A DNA stretch of 64,000 nt from Silene latifolia (GCF_048544455.1 NC_133538.1:24447469-24511468), one strand, 5' to 3'; positions 9,849 to 21,450 are shown, numbered from the stretch's first letter. Numbers and translations are program-made. Notes: generated by a model from the sequence alone, not told the origin.

Positions 9849-12719
9849 TCATGAATTTTAATTTTGCTTCTCATAGCAAAGACTCATTGAAATAAGTGGG
9901 AGCATTCTCTTTAACCGTTAAGAAAAGGATAAGGTTTTAAAGAAGTAAAATTAGAATGAATTGATACAAGGTAATGTTAACAGTAAAGTTATTGAGAATA
10001 ACGATACTAAACCTATCAATCCCGGCCGATAAAGTTTCCATTGTCTTAATTGTTGGACGCTAGAAAGGAAACTACCCCAAATTATTGAAGAATCAGCAAG
10101 TTAGTTGTGGGACATCTAATGGGACCTTCTTCTTTAAATGTTTATTTGATTAACATAAACTTTGCTAGTACTACTTCGTCAATATTAGAAACCAGTGGAG
10201 GTTTTCATCATTGTATTCGATACATAAGATGATTATAATATGACGACTAGCATCAAATAATGTCGAGAGATAGAGTCATTGTGTACTCAATCTAGTTTTG
10301 GGTTTATAGTTGACCTTAATTATGACTATTAAGTGAATAAACTCCAAATAAGAATATAAACTTGTTAAGATACAAAAGAGGTTTTACTTTTGTGACCCTA
10401 TACACCATGATTTGATGTATGGCTAACCCATTATCAACGTGATTATATTCTAAACCAAACTAGAATGATATATCATGTAGATGATGCAAGACTCAAATTG
10501 GTAACCCAAGATTAAACCTTAAATTATAGAACGATAAACGCAAAGAGTTATCGAGTACTCTTGGAACCATTAGATTGTTAATCTAATGGTATATGCGTAT
10601 CTTGTATTCAAAGCAAGATGTCTCGTGCTTTTTGGTTGAAAAGGAGATCGAGGTTGTAAATCATTGATCCAGAATAGGTTAATCATTTTCTTTTACCAAC
10701 AATTTAAGTTGACACTAATGTGTTCTCTTAATAAGGTAAATAGAGAAATCACGATATAGTCGTGATGGGATTATCAAAGTCAAGACTTTGATATAAGCCA
10801 AAGGAAATGTGATATAGTATCAGAAGTAAATCTCTCTTATCTTACATTATGGGATAATGTGTGGTTGGAAAAAGAATTCAAACGCTATTCGATATGGTTT
10901 GGACTTCAATCAAGTTACTTTGTGTTACTTGATCCTTTTGGGGAATTTATCATTTTTGTCTAAATTATTTTTCCACTAAATCTAAAACGAATCATATGAG
11001 AATGAAATGGTTGGGTACCATGTTTATAAGTTTTCAAAAGAAAAAAATGCTCATTTTTCCTTATTATAATCACGAGTACAACGGGTTTGTGGCTCGTGAA
11101 GCTGTCTTTCTAGAATACAAGTTTATTTCTAGAAGACAGAGTGGGAGAAATTATTCAAAAGCCACAAAGAATGTTATGTCGCAAGAAACTGGTCTTTCTT
11201 GGCTACATGAGACGTTTTGTGTAAGAGGTTGTACGTTTTGTGTAAGACGTTGTTTTTTCAAAACCTAGGAGGTTAAAGACATCACTTGTTGAAGATGATG
11301 AATTAGTGTTACTTTTAAGAAAGTAAAGAGCTTACAACTTACAAAGAAATTGTTTGATTCAATTTACTTCTGGAAAGTAATGAATATATGACTTACATAA
11401 GAGTGTTTAAGTCACAACTCAATACAAGGCTTAGAGCCATGAAAATCCGAAATAAATTCCGAATGGAATTGTTGGATATCAAAGAGAGATATCAAGCAAA
11501 GTGTTTTGCACTATTCGGATCTTCTTAGGGATTGTATTTCATTATGATGATATACATATAACAAGTGAATCTAAAACCCACTTTTTCAATTAGAAGGAAT
11601 GTATTCAATACATGTCATAAGTTTTATAGATTCTTACAATCCTAAGATAATGTGCAACTTAAGAGATTGTTTTAAGTAGGACATCAATGAGTTGGAATCA
11701 ATGTTTTGATCATGTTATAAAACTTTTCTCGATAGGTCGAGAAGTTGTGTTTATACATAGAGTTTAGTGGGAGTTACGGAAATTTTAATTAGTCTAATAT
11801 GTGGATGACATATTGATCATTGGGAATGATTTAAGACTTTTGGAGTAATATAATACATCTTTAATATCCAGATTTATGTAGATAAATCCACATGATATTA
11901 GCATCAAATAAGAAGTCTTATGTTGATAAGATTCATGATTAGTTCAATCGAGTTGAACATATTTGATTGATTCCATTTGTTTCCGCTGCCGAACCAATTA
12001 AATAGGAAATGATGTATAACACTTCATATACTTTAAGTATGATGAATTGTTTCAAATCGAATTTAAGTAATAGTTACCAAGTAAGCCATAAAGATTACCC
12101 TTAAGTGCTTGCAAAAGCATTAAGGATGTAATGCAAAGTGTTTTTGATGCAATTTTGTGTAAGGGTGTTACACAAGTGACAATTGACAATTGAGATTGCG
12201 CATGGTTTCTGACAAAACCATAATCAAAACACATTAGGATGGTTAAGATACCATTGTGGCTATGTTATTTAAGAAATAGATTTTCTAGAATCGTTCTAGG
12301 CAATAAAGAACAATAAGAAATATTTACAACGGAAATTGAGTACACTTGGAATCATGGGATGTACAAGAAGGATGAGTCCCGCACACTGTGAAAACAGTGG
12401 GAGCTATTCTAAGGCTAGAGGGCCTATGTCTTGATTGGATCTCGACACGTACTCAGAAAGTTTTGTAATGCAAATGTATACATTACAAAGGAAAACGAGT
12501 ATGTAGTAAGGTTGAGTAAGGTACAAGAAATTGATAAAACCTACTAACCAAAGCCTTCTCATAGGCTTAACATGATGAGTCATGTCATTTCAATTGAATT
12601 GAGATGAACAACTACATACAAGATCTAAATTGGATATGAAGTAGTAATCAAGTATTGACTACTCATATGATAATCACATTTGTCGTTCGAGTTTTTAAAA
12701 TCTGAAAACTCCTTTTATA
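9849..12719 (+). pseudogene. Decayed Copia pol of Y1
   Basis: No long frame survives, but pieces of a Copia polyprotein can be read. An integrase/RT linker with 'FISRRQSGRN' lies in a 90-codon frame at 10996-11268. The RT active site reads 'YVDDILIIGNDLRLLE' at 11798-11845, preceded by a stop-ridden RT. No credible gag, protease or RNase H is left. The same wreck, with the same breaks, stands at 39167-42037, so the decay mostly predates the duplication. Confidence 0.75.
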
Positions 12720-13403
12720 CTTTGTTACATCCAAACGGGTTGTAGAGACAATATTGAACCCCATTAAAGTGAACCCGGATTAATATGGTATTCGCCCATA
12801 GTCACTTGTATGAGGTGACGTCTCGAAGTGACAAGAGTGTGATGCGATTAATGGCAAGTTCAAATGTCATAGAGTCATTTGAGATGACTAGTCGATCACA
12901 TAGGCAGACTGTTAGGAACACTTTGTCGGGCCTTATGACCGCTTATAGAGTTCTGGCAAATTTATATAGCCTGGTCGTGGCGAGAGCTACTATAGTATTC
13001 TAATGAGTTGATTCTTTTGACTAAAGACAATTCACCTAAGGTGGCACAGTTTCAGATTAACTTTAATTTGTGTTACTACGACCTTCGTAAATGGGGTCAA
13101 ATGGGCATATTTTGGGTTATGATGGCCGTGGCTAGTCGAAGGGAATAAGTGCGATAGGAATTGTCCACCACCTTGTCAGGGTTAAAACAATATCTCAGGG
13201 CCACTCGCGGAGTAATGCATGGCCACGCTCGGAAGGTATCTATGGTAGATAATTCCGGTCAATTAGTTATTCTCCAGATCGAGGAAACCACTCTTGATAT
13301 GATCACTTGCAAGTACGACCTGAAAGACACCTTGCATTAAGTGAGAGATAGTAATAGGACAAGAGAATTGGTGACGCACACTTGTCGAGGACAAGTGGGA
13401 GAT
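12720..13403 (+). other. Y1 conserved 3' noncoding block and polypurine tract
   Basis: Homologous to the X1 block 2606-3348 (reversed) and to 42040-42720. It ends with ACAAGTGGGAGAT (13391-13403), the polypurine tract beside the LTR. The 72-codon ORF at 12785-13003 lies in this block; I do not regard it as a gene because the X copies do not keep it. Confidence 0.7.
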
Positions 13404-14684
13404 TGTTGGAATATGTGTCCTCCGACAATAATGCGATCACAACTATGATGATCACATGTTTAAATCTCATTTAAGAATACATGTGGGATGTTATATTTTA
13501 CAGTCAACTGGTCCACACATATCGGTAATGATTGACTGACTAGAGTTTGACATTACTGTCGTGCGATGGTGGTGATCAGTTGATCCCCTTAGGTCATACC
13601 TATAGGAAAATACTCTTAATTGATTATTTAATTAATCGTATGCCGATACGAGTTAATTAAATTGCTTAAAATTGACGGATGATTTTGTGTGTAAAATTAA
13701 TGTGTCTTATTGTAATTCGATTATATTAGATACAGTCTAAGTAATTGAATTGTTTTATTACTTAGATAAAATTATTGTTTACGAAACAATTTGGAATTGA
13801 AATTGAATGAACAATTTATTATAAATACAAGATGTTGTAATTTATAATTTGATAAACCGTTTTGGTACTAGTAATTACGAATTACTAGTCGATTTTGTAA
13901 ATGACATATTTTATGAGTATGTTGATTTTGAATATGTTAAAAATACATTACAAATTCACATGTCAAGTAACATGTCACATATGTCACAATTGACAAATGA
14001 GAAAATAAAATGGACTACCCATTCAAGTGTACCGAAATTTAGAGGGTATTAGTGCATAAATTGTGTTGATTATTTTAATAAATGAAAAACACAATTATTA
14101 CACTCTATATGTAGCCATGCATGCCTAGTTGTTCTTGGGAAGAAAGTTGGCCTCATGCATTCGCTACCTTCTCTCCTCCAACCGGTTTTGCCAAGTGAAA
14201 TGATAGAGTTTTTCCTCTATCATATTTATTCATACACACTTCAACTCATATTTTTTCAAGTGTAGTAAAAAAAAATGTATTTTCTCTACAACTTGTGAAA
14301 TTTTAGAGAAAGAAAAACACACAAAATCCTCTCCTCTAAACCGAAATAGAGGAGAACAAAATCAATATTTTGGGTCAAATATTTAAGCTAGATTAATATT
14401 ATTACTAGATCATAATAATATTAGTTAATAAGAGGTTTCCTTGGGTATATGATTTTGGGAGAGATTCTAAACTTGAATCTTGTTCATCCATTGTTGGAAA
14501 GCTCAAGAACTAACAAGAAGGAGATCTTGTTGGTGCCCATAAAACCGAAATCACATAGTAAGAAAGACGATTTCTTCTCTAGTTTTGTTCATGTTTGCAT
14601 GCATAAGATCTAGAATTTATTTTATGACTAAATAAATTGATTCATATATGAATATGTAAATTTATTAGATTAATTAATCAAACA
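13404..14684 (+). repeat. Y1 3' LTR (1281 bp)
   Basis: Begins TGTTGGAATATG after the polypurine tract and ends ATCAAACA, followed by target site AACAC (14685-14689). It is nearly identical to 42721-44002. The TATA position, intact as TATATATAG in the Y2 5' LTR, reads TATATGTAG here. Confidence 0.9.
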
Positions 14685-14877
14685 AACACATGTCAAGGAA
14701 CACAATGCTAGTGCTATCTTCAAACAATTTCCCAATTATAAAATTACTACCAATTATAAGGCTCACTATAATGGCAGGATTTGAATATTTTGGAATCCCA
14801 AAACTATTACTATGGTTACTACCTCTACTCATGCTTAGGTTATTCATTGTGAAATACTTCACAATGCTACCAACCAG
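14685..14877 (+). pseudogene. LINE endonuclease fragment (first duplication unit)
   Basis: Starts with the TSD AACAC, then reads in frame 'HVKEHNASAIFKQFP', 'TTNYKAHYNGRI' and 'VIHCEILHNATNQ', part of an L1-type apurinic endonuclease domain. Two in-frame stops (TGA after 'NGRI', TAG before 'VIHCEI') are shared with the second copy at 44008-44195, so they predate the duplication. The rest of this LINE copy lies outside the window on the left or was cut off at 15784. Confidence 0.8.
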
Positions 14878-15784
14878 GGTAACACCCCCATACACCAAGG
14901 TGCCTTACCAAGGACCACCCCAATGTATAAAGGTGCTACCATCTCAATTTTCCAAGGTAGTAGATCAAATAAACAATAGTAGAACGTATGTTCAATAGCT
15001 TTATGCTTTACATCGTATATTAGCGTGATGAAGATACAACCTAGACAACTACAAGAATTATTAAACGTGAGTGACGTCGACATCTACTTCGGTAGCGTGA
15101 TGACTCGATTCCCTACCACGTCCCACAAGCATCAAGAATAGCTGTACCTGCTAAGCCAACTTCTCACCATCCCCGAATGGGTCACCACAGTTTTGAAAAC
15201 AAAACACGGGGTCAGTTCACTGGACAATCAATATAAGACAAAGTAAGATAAAGATAAACAACTGTTCAAAATCCACCTCCACTTCCAACACATCTCGTAA
15301 CTGATTACACACTAAAGTGTGTACCCCTGCCAGTGGTGGACCGCAGCCTTGCCCACCTAAGCCCCCGCTCATTAACGAGCAATAACCCTGCTCATTAATG
15401 TGCACATCCCCTCCTGTGGCGGGTTCCACAGAGGGCAAAACTATGGCGTGAAGCCACTCTCCCAAGTGACTCCACTCAGCCGAGGACGCACCTCGCAAAC
15501 ATCATCAACCATCTCAACACCAACACCATACTCCAATCCAACAACAACATTTAATCACAATATCAATCGTACAAGCAATTAGAACACATATCTTAAATCA
15601 TTTAAATAGTAAACCAAGTAGGAAACCCTACCTTATCGCTAATCCATGAAAGTGCATCCCACAACTAGCCAGGCAAGACTTTGAGGCACACCTTACAAGT
15701 AGTAACCGTATCCTATTACTAGACTTTCCTAAAAACCTACTGAAAGGTAACAACAAAACAACGACTTACCTTGTGACGCGGACC
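14878..15784 (-). repeat. Truncated chromovirus-type LTR (first unit)
   Basis: Matches 44196-45102 of the solo LTR and breaks off inside it at 15784. The lost part would hold the LTR's promoter side and palindrome array. The break joins directly to Athila sequence with a shared GACC at the junction. Confidence 0.8.
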
Positions 15785-15804
15785 AAGAAAACTTCTTCAA
15801 ACAA

Positions 15805-16866
15805 ATGATGGGAGACCAAGAAAACTTCTTCAAACAAGTGCTAGAGGAGAGCCAAAATAGAAACAATGTTCTCCAAAGCATTGTTACCTATGGTGAGAAG
15901 TTAGCAATTCGAATTGCCCAAATGGAGGAAACCCAAGAAACCACCCAACCAAACACTCCCCACCAATCCTTGAGCATTGAACATGAATGTGAATTTGAGG
16001 CAATGACCTTTGATGAAGAAGATGTGAAGTGGGAAGACCCAATCTTCTTGAGCTCTTGTGAGTATGAAAGTGTGGTATTTGATGATAAAGACATGAGGTT
16101 GAGCAAACCAAATACTCTTAGCCTTTGTGAGTATGAGGGTGTGTCATTTGAAGTAGATGTTGAGGTGTTGGAGAATGAGTTGGTGAAGAAGAGTGAAGCC
16201 CCTATTTATGATTCATATGGAGAAAGCGATGATGATGCATCTATGGAAGAAGATGATGAGGGAAATATGGACTCAAATGATGAAGGGAGTTATGGGATTA
16301 GCTTTCTTGAGGAACCCATCCTTGAGAAGTTTGAAGATTGCTTTGATGAAGAGGAGGAATGCCTTCATGAGAACCTTTTTACACCCACTATGGAGCCCAT
16401 GATAGTTGGAGATGACATTATGGACCTTCTCACGAAAGTCAAATCGTCATACAAGAATTACTTAGTGGGGAAGCTCAAAGAAAAGGTTAAGAAGGAGTCT
16501 ATATGTGGAAATTTGGCATCCACTATCCCAAATCCTAAGACATCCCATCATCAATGCCATGAAAGTTCGCCTTCTATCCTTGGAGAATTGACTAGTCCAA
16601 GCATTCGCATCTTCAACTTTGGAAGAAATAGGAGCAACCGGAAAAGCCCCCATGACAAGAATCTCAAGTTTGCTAGTTTTAAGAGCCGAGAAGGCCACCA
16701 TCACAAAGCAAAAGAGAAGGGCAAGGAGTTCAAAGGGAGGTCCCTCATGGATTGGCCCTACTCTATTTGGCAATGGTTCAAGACTTATTCATGCTTACTT
16801 GAGGACCATTCACAAACCTTTGATCAACTATTGAGAGTATTGAGCTCCAAGGATAACGGAATATGA
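15805..16866 (+). CDS. Athila-element ORF of unknown function, acidic middle
   Basis: 353 codons, uninterrupted. Residues 1-45 are probably helical (rich in Q, E and K). The middle is strongly acidic, with a repeated 'CEYE..xFD' theme and a run of D and E near residues 135-160. The C-terminal third is basic, with 'HHKAKEKGKEFKG'. It lacks any zinc knuckle, protease or polymerase motif. The segment 'gaccaagaaaacttcttcaa' occurs just before the ATG (15781-15800) and again at 15817-15836, so a short tandem repeat lies across the start and the true start may lie further upstream, beyond the junction. It may be a gag-derived or env-position protein of a non-autonomous Athila. Function unknown. Confidence 0.55.
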   Translation: MMGDQENFFKQVLEESQNRNNVLQSIVTYGEKLAIRIAQMEETQETTQPNTPHQSLSIEHECEFEAMTFDEEDVKWEDPIFLSSCEYESVVFDDKDMRLSKPNTLSLCEYEGVSFEVDVEVLENELVKKSEAPIYDSYGESDDDASMEEDDEGNMDSNDEGSYGISFLEEPILEKFEDCFDEEEECLHENLFTPTMEPMIVGDDIMDLLTKVKSSYKNYLVGKLKEKVKKESICGNLASTIPNPKTSHHQCHESSPSILGELTSPSIRIFNFGRNRSNRKSPHDKNLKFASFKSREGHHHKAKEKGKEFKGRSLMDWPYSIWQWFKTYSCLLEDHSQTFDQLLRVLSSKDNGI

Positions 16867-18949
16867 ATGAGTTTGGTGGAGTTCTCCCTCAGACCACCAT
16901 TTGTAAGATACCCTTTCCTTTCACTTTGCATTACATTTCCACTTGCATTTAGTTATATACATATACATTTAGCTTGCATTTGTATTATATTTCATATTGC
17001 ATTTACATTAGTTAGTTCATAGTATAGTTGCATTGTAATATAATTCATATAGATAATTGCATGTAGACTAGAATTCATGCATAGTCACTAATGACCAATC
17101 CTATTCTTTTCTACACTAGAAATAGTGTTTAAATCGGTTTGGGGAGGTTTGATCATAGGTGACTTAAGCATTTATCATGCATCATATAATATAGTTTAGA
17201 TTGCATTCATTTGTTATATATGTCATATAGAATTGCATTTAGTTAGAGCATGCATTCATTCATATCATATCATTGCATTTGTACTTCAATTTCCATAAAA
17301 TCAAAAATCCAAAAACATGTATTTCATTTTTATTCCTACTCCTACATGTACATTGAGGACAATGTCCAAAATAAAGTGGGGATGGGAATTTATATTCCAA
17401 AAATGCATAAAAATTTAAAAATTTCGAAAAATCACAAAAATATGTCTTTTAATTTCATAAAAACAAAAAAACCATAAAAATTTGAAAATTGAAAGATTCA
17501 AAAACATGTTCATTTCCTTTGTAGTGTAGCCTTGTATATATTGTTTTGTATATATTGTGTTTGTTCTATCCTTTTTCACATTGATTGACTACGCCACATC
17601 CGAGACATGAGGATATTGAAGACCGCATGGTATGATCTTTCCAATCTCCTTTTTCTTCTTTATGTTAATGACTATGTGGCTTTATTTTGATTGATGCGGT
17701 AAAAACAATGTGAACTTAGGACTTGCATTTAGTTCATATGGCATATTAGTTGGTAGAATCATTTGCATTAGGATGTTTATATGCTAGTTGCATCATGGCA
17801 TGTAGTTGCATGTTAGAAAAATTCTGCGAAACCGTCTACTTGGGAAGCTTGACAAGTGTATATAGGCCCTAGTAGATGCTTTTTCTTCTTAAGACTTTGC
17901 TTGTTAGAATACTTGTAAAACACCCTAGGATGTGTCATGCTAGTATCCTTTGACCCATGGATTAAGGCCTAGTCAAGAGTACCTTGTGGTGTGATAACTC
18001 CTTGGCTACCGTTTATTCCAAGGTGACCCTTGAAACCATGCATCCATCATTCATCCATGTTCTACCATACATTTTGTCATCAAAAGGGAATGGGCACCAA
18101 AAAAGAAATCAATTTGAGTTCAATGAAATGAAAAATGAAAGAAAGTTTGCAAAATGCATCAAAAGAAAAGAGGAGCAAAAATATACTCCTAAAGCTTCAA
18201 AAATAAGGCACCCTCACTACATATGGGGTGACTTGGAAAATGTTCAAAAGAAATGCAAAGAAAGTTGTCAAGTGTTGAAATGCCAAAAATCAAAAGAAAT
18301 GGCAAAAGAAAGTGTTCTCAAATGTTATATGCCACAAGAAATTGGGGGGAAAAACAACAATGAAAGCAAACTCCCAAAATGAAACTCAAATACTATCGAT
18401 CCCTTTTCCATCTTATCCATTTTTGTGCATGGTAGAGAGGGGACGACTCTTCTTCTTGTCTAGGCAAGAGGGGGAATTCCGCGATCCTCCAGTGTTTCTA
18501 ACACCATAGGGAGTCTACTCTTGACAAAAGCATTTAACGATTGAGGACAAAGGTACCCTAGCTTGACACATTTTGGAGGTGATTTATTGGTATCCTTCTA
18601 GGCTTAGTAGTTTGAACAAATTGCATCTATGAAGGATTGTGTACCCTTGAATTGCTTCCCTTGTAGATAATTTCCGCCACTTAGATGAGGAAAGTGGCTA
18701 TTCTTTTGTAGATGCATCCATTACTTGATTTTGTGTGCTTAATGTTTGGATGTGTCGCCATTTTGGCAAGACCCACCTTGCCTTGCAAGAAGGCATCCTA
18801 CCTCATGGTTGTCTTGTTGTGAGTTGAAGGGGCGGAGTGAGACCCACTAATTGTCTCATATCGGTTATATTATTAGGATAGTTTAAATAAAGGTCTAGTT
18901 TTTGTCACCTCTTTACTCGGGACGAGTAAAGGTTCGGTTTGGGGATATT
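16867..18949 (+). other. Athila 3' untranslated region
   Basis: About 2.1 kb without a supportable gene. It has 'gcattt' repeats (16920-17300), 'acattgaggacaatgt' followed by a G-rich tract near 17350-17390, and an A-rich stretch (17400-17500). Another A-rich part (18070-18380) leaves a 132-codon frame open by composition only. It ends 'ggtttggggatatt' before the LTR, the likely polypurine tract. Confidence 0.65.
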
Positions 18950-19461
18950 TGATGTGAACATTATTTGCGCACATTTAGTCCCCTAATTGAGCTTATTTTG
19001 CATACTATTATAACATTTTATGGCCATTTTATCCGTCAAAACCTTCCTATTTGCTTTTCTATCGCATTTCATATGTTTTGTAGAAAAGGAGAGAATAAGG
19101 CGGAAATTCCCGTCTTTCGTGCATATTTGGAAGCTTATTTATGATATTAGATGGACTAGTATGAAGAGGAGGCAAGAATGATGGCCAAATATGTAGGAAT
19201 AAAGAGTATATAGAAAGGTCATAAGGTTTAAAGCAAGGAAGAAAAGCAAGGAAGCCATTCATGAAGAAAATTGCTCGGAACGCAAATCAAGGGCTGCTCC
19301 TTTGGCTCTGAAAGTATGCTAGTTGGAACGGCGTCGAAAAAACAAGTGATCTAGGCTTTTGAATCACTCCAATAGGAGTCCGGATGAGAAAATGACGTCC
19401 GTTTTACAATCCGAGGTCAAACAAAGAAGCTATTCGGGAATCCGCGCGTCCCGAGAAGAAG

Positions 19462-19697
19462 ACGCCCGTCTTCCCCAAGACGCCCGTCTTCCCCACAAGA
19501 CGCCCGTCTTCTGGCTGGGAAAAACAAGAAAATTCACTGGAGGAGAATCCGCCCGTCTTCTCCCAAATCCGCCCGGATTGCATCTTTAGAATCCGCCCGT
19601 CTTCTCCCAAATCCGCCCGGATTGCATCTTTAGAATCCGTCCGTCTTCTCCCAAATCCGCCCGGATTGTATCTTCAGAATCCGCCCGTCCCGACTCC
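19462..19697. repeat. GC-rich tandem repeats in the Athila LTR
   Basis: First come three short units built on 'gacgcccgtcttc' (19461-19512). Then a 44-bp unit, starting 'aatccgcccgtcttctccca', repeats at 19546, 19590 and 19634, with a partial fourth at 19678. They lie 160-400 bp upstream of the TATA box and stand out in GC content from the AT-rich flanks, so an enhancer role is possible but unproven. Confidence 0.88.
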
Positions 19698-19858
19698 AAT
19701 ATGCACGGATTCCTGCACAGCACAATTTCGTCTTCTCCAAGCTACAAAGAAAGAAGCCCTTCCTCCGAAAAATACCGGCTCCTCCCTGCTCTAAACTCAA
19801 AAGTGTAATTACTAAATTAGCCTTAGTTAACCCTAAATGCATCCACCTAATTTCCACT

Positions 19859-19866
19859 ATAAATAC
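19859..19866 (+). promoter_or_regulatory. TATA box of the Athila LTR
   Basis: TATAAATA in 'cactataaatacccc', followed by an AT-rich leader. This is a normal position for an LTR promoter and the clearest TATA element in this part of the window. Confidence 0.65.
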
Positions 19867-20941
19867 CCCACTTGTAAATAATCAAAGGGCATCTCTTTAA
19901 CATCTTTTTAGCTAGAAAAATCCTCTCTTAGATTAGATTAGGAGTAGATTAGAATAGATTACTCTTTAATCTTTCCACAAATCTCACATTAATCTCTCCT
20001 TAATTATTGTTCAAGTTTATTATTCAAGTTTGTTACTTTTGGGTAATTGAAGATTATTGGGTTATTATTGGGAGATTGACAATCTTCCATCAATCATCAA
20101 GTTCTTCTATTATTCTTTGCATTATTATTTGGATCACCTCAAGTTTGGTATAATCCCTTTACTCTTTAATCTTTATTGTTCATTTCTTCATTCTATTATC
20201 ATGTTTATACTTGTTGTGATGATTGACACCATTAATGACATGTTTTCCATGATGATGAGTGAGTAGTTACTTAGCTAGGATTAGTGGGTAATTAAGGGAA
20301 GTCAATATGGGATTGATTCATGCTTAATCTAATATGTTTTCATGATTAAATTGCTTGCTTGTTGTGATGTCAACTTTATGCACATGTTATGTTTGATGAA
20401 ATGCCAAGCCTATGAATCCTTGCATTTACAACCATCTATTATCTACTCAACTTGACTTGTAAGATATAAACCAACTCGAGTCTTGTTAGACCATGCATAG
20501 AAGTTGAATAGGAGGAAAGTAAGTCGACTTGTAGGTGTTGTACAATCTAATCGATTCGGCTCCGGGACCCAACCCTTCCTATGAACCGTAAGATATAAAC
20601 CAACTCGGTTCCTCCACAACATTAATTGCTTGCAACTTTGTAAACATGTTTGTATGATCAACACCATGAATCCCCTATGACCCCATGATATCCTAGCACT
20701 TTTAATCATTTGTTTACATCTTTCCTTTTATTGCTTGTTTTACTTTATTGCTTTTATTAGTCTAGAACACAACTACAAACCCAAACAAATCGTGACACTA
20801 GCATAAATTGAGATAGATAGACTTAGAACCCAAAGCACACCGTCCCATGGATCGACCTCGACTTACCACTAACTAGTAGTTTGTTGAGTATTATAAATGT
20901 GTTTGATTGGATGTGACCCGACGACATCACACTCCACATCA

Positions 20942-21450
20942 ACCCATCACTTACCTTTTCAATGAGACTTGTAAGACATAAACCAACTAGAGTCTCATTA
21001 GACCATGCATATAGTTGAGTAGGGAGGATTAAGTCGACTTGTAGGTGTTGTACAATCTAATCGATTCGGCTCCGGGACCCAAACCTTCCTAGGATTGTAA
21101 GATATAAACCAACTCGATCTATCACAACAATAATTGCTTGCTTATAATTTGAGAATATGTTTTTGATCAATTCCCATGCATCCCCTATGACCCCATGACA
21201 CCCTAGTGCTTTTAATCAATTGTTTACATCTCATTTTAATCATCTTGCTTGTTTACTCTTATTGCTAATTAGTTTAATGATCTTCTTATCTCAACCCAAA
21301 TCGTGACACCCCTAGCCACCGCTACTTGCAATCGAAAATTCTACATCAATACCCGTCCCTCGGGATCCGACCTTTACTTACCTCTTTACTAATAGTAGAG
21401 TTGTTTATGAAGTTATAAATATTGTTTTGGTCTAGGTGCTCCTAACGACA
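20942..21450 (+). repeat. Fragment of a second Athila-type LTR (B)
   Basis: Diverged copy of the last 500 bp of LTR A: 20964-21120 matches 20451-20610, including 'cttgtaggtgttgtacaatc' and 'cgattcggctccgggaccca'. It looks like a tandem repeat but is better read as element A inserted within LTR B, since A's terminus falls exactly at the start. It ends near 'taacgaca' where Ogre sequence begins; the end is uncertain by about 35 bp. Confidence 0.65.

Larger units (their letters stand above)
1..14684 (+). mobile_element. Copia element Y1 (5' end outside window), interrupted by X1
   Basis: Decayed Ty1/Copia element on the plus strand. Visible parts are the leader (1-1336), the X1 insertion (1337-9848 with its second TSD copy), degenerate pol (9849 to ~12700), a conserved 3' noncoding block, a polypurine tract and the 3' LTR (13404-14684). 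It is followed by AACAC, the TSD seen on both sides of the complete copy Y2. Its 3' LTR resembles the Y2 3' LTR more than the Y2 5' LTR, as expected if one insertion was later duplicated. Confidence 0.85.
1..15784 (+). repeat. First unit (tail only) of a ~29.3-kb direct tandem duplication
   Basis: Positions 1-1336 align with 37831-39166, and 9849-15784 align with 39167-45102. Offsets are constant (37830, then 29318 after the X1 insertion), with only scattered single-base differences and one or two single-base indels. The match includes Copia Y, its AACAC target site in the LINE, and the solo LTR beside it. Similarity stops at 15784, where the second unit continues with more LTR and this one jumps to Athila sequence. 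The unit's start lies outside the window. A false duplication in the assembly is the main alternative. Confidence 0.85.
15785..20941 (+). mobile_element. 3' part of an Athila-like LTR element (A)
   Basis: Contains a 353-codon ORF, a long 3' untranslated region with a G-rich 'aaagtggggatggg' tract after 'acattgaggacaatgt', and one LTR. This layout is typical of Athila elements as I know them. No protease, RT or integrase is present. The 5' part is missing because the duplication junction cuts it at 15785. Confidence 0.75.
18950..20941 (+). repeat. Athila-like 3' LTR (1992 bp)
   Basis: Termini TGATGTG and CACATCA form a perfect 7-bp inverted repeat. The LTR follows a G-rich tract. It carries a TATA box (TATAAATA, 19859-19866) and GC-rich short tandem repeats upstream of it. 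The next five bases, ACCCA, would be its target duplication; the partner is not in the window. Confidence 0.8.

Noticed and set aside
12785..13003. 72-codon ORF present twice (also 42104-42322)
   Set aside because: Part of the noncoding 3' block; the related X blocks do not keep the frame.
14674..15498. ORFs of 74-102 codons on both strands, repeated at 43992-44816
   Set aside because: Their conservation comes from the segmental duplication; they cross the LINE/LTR border and have no domain.
17984..18382. 132-codon ORF as a gene
   Set aside because: Lies in the A-rich 3' untranslated region of the Athila element; lysine-rich by composition, with no domain.
20451..21425. Local tandem duplication of 500 bp
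   Set aside because: The second copy begins exactly after a complete LTR terminus, so LTR-in-LTR nesting explains it better.
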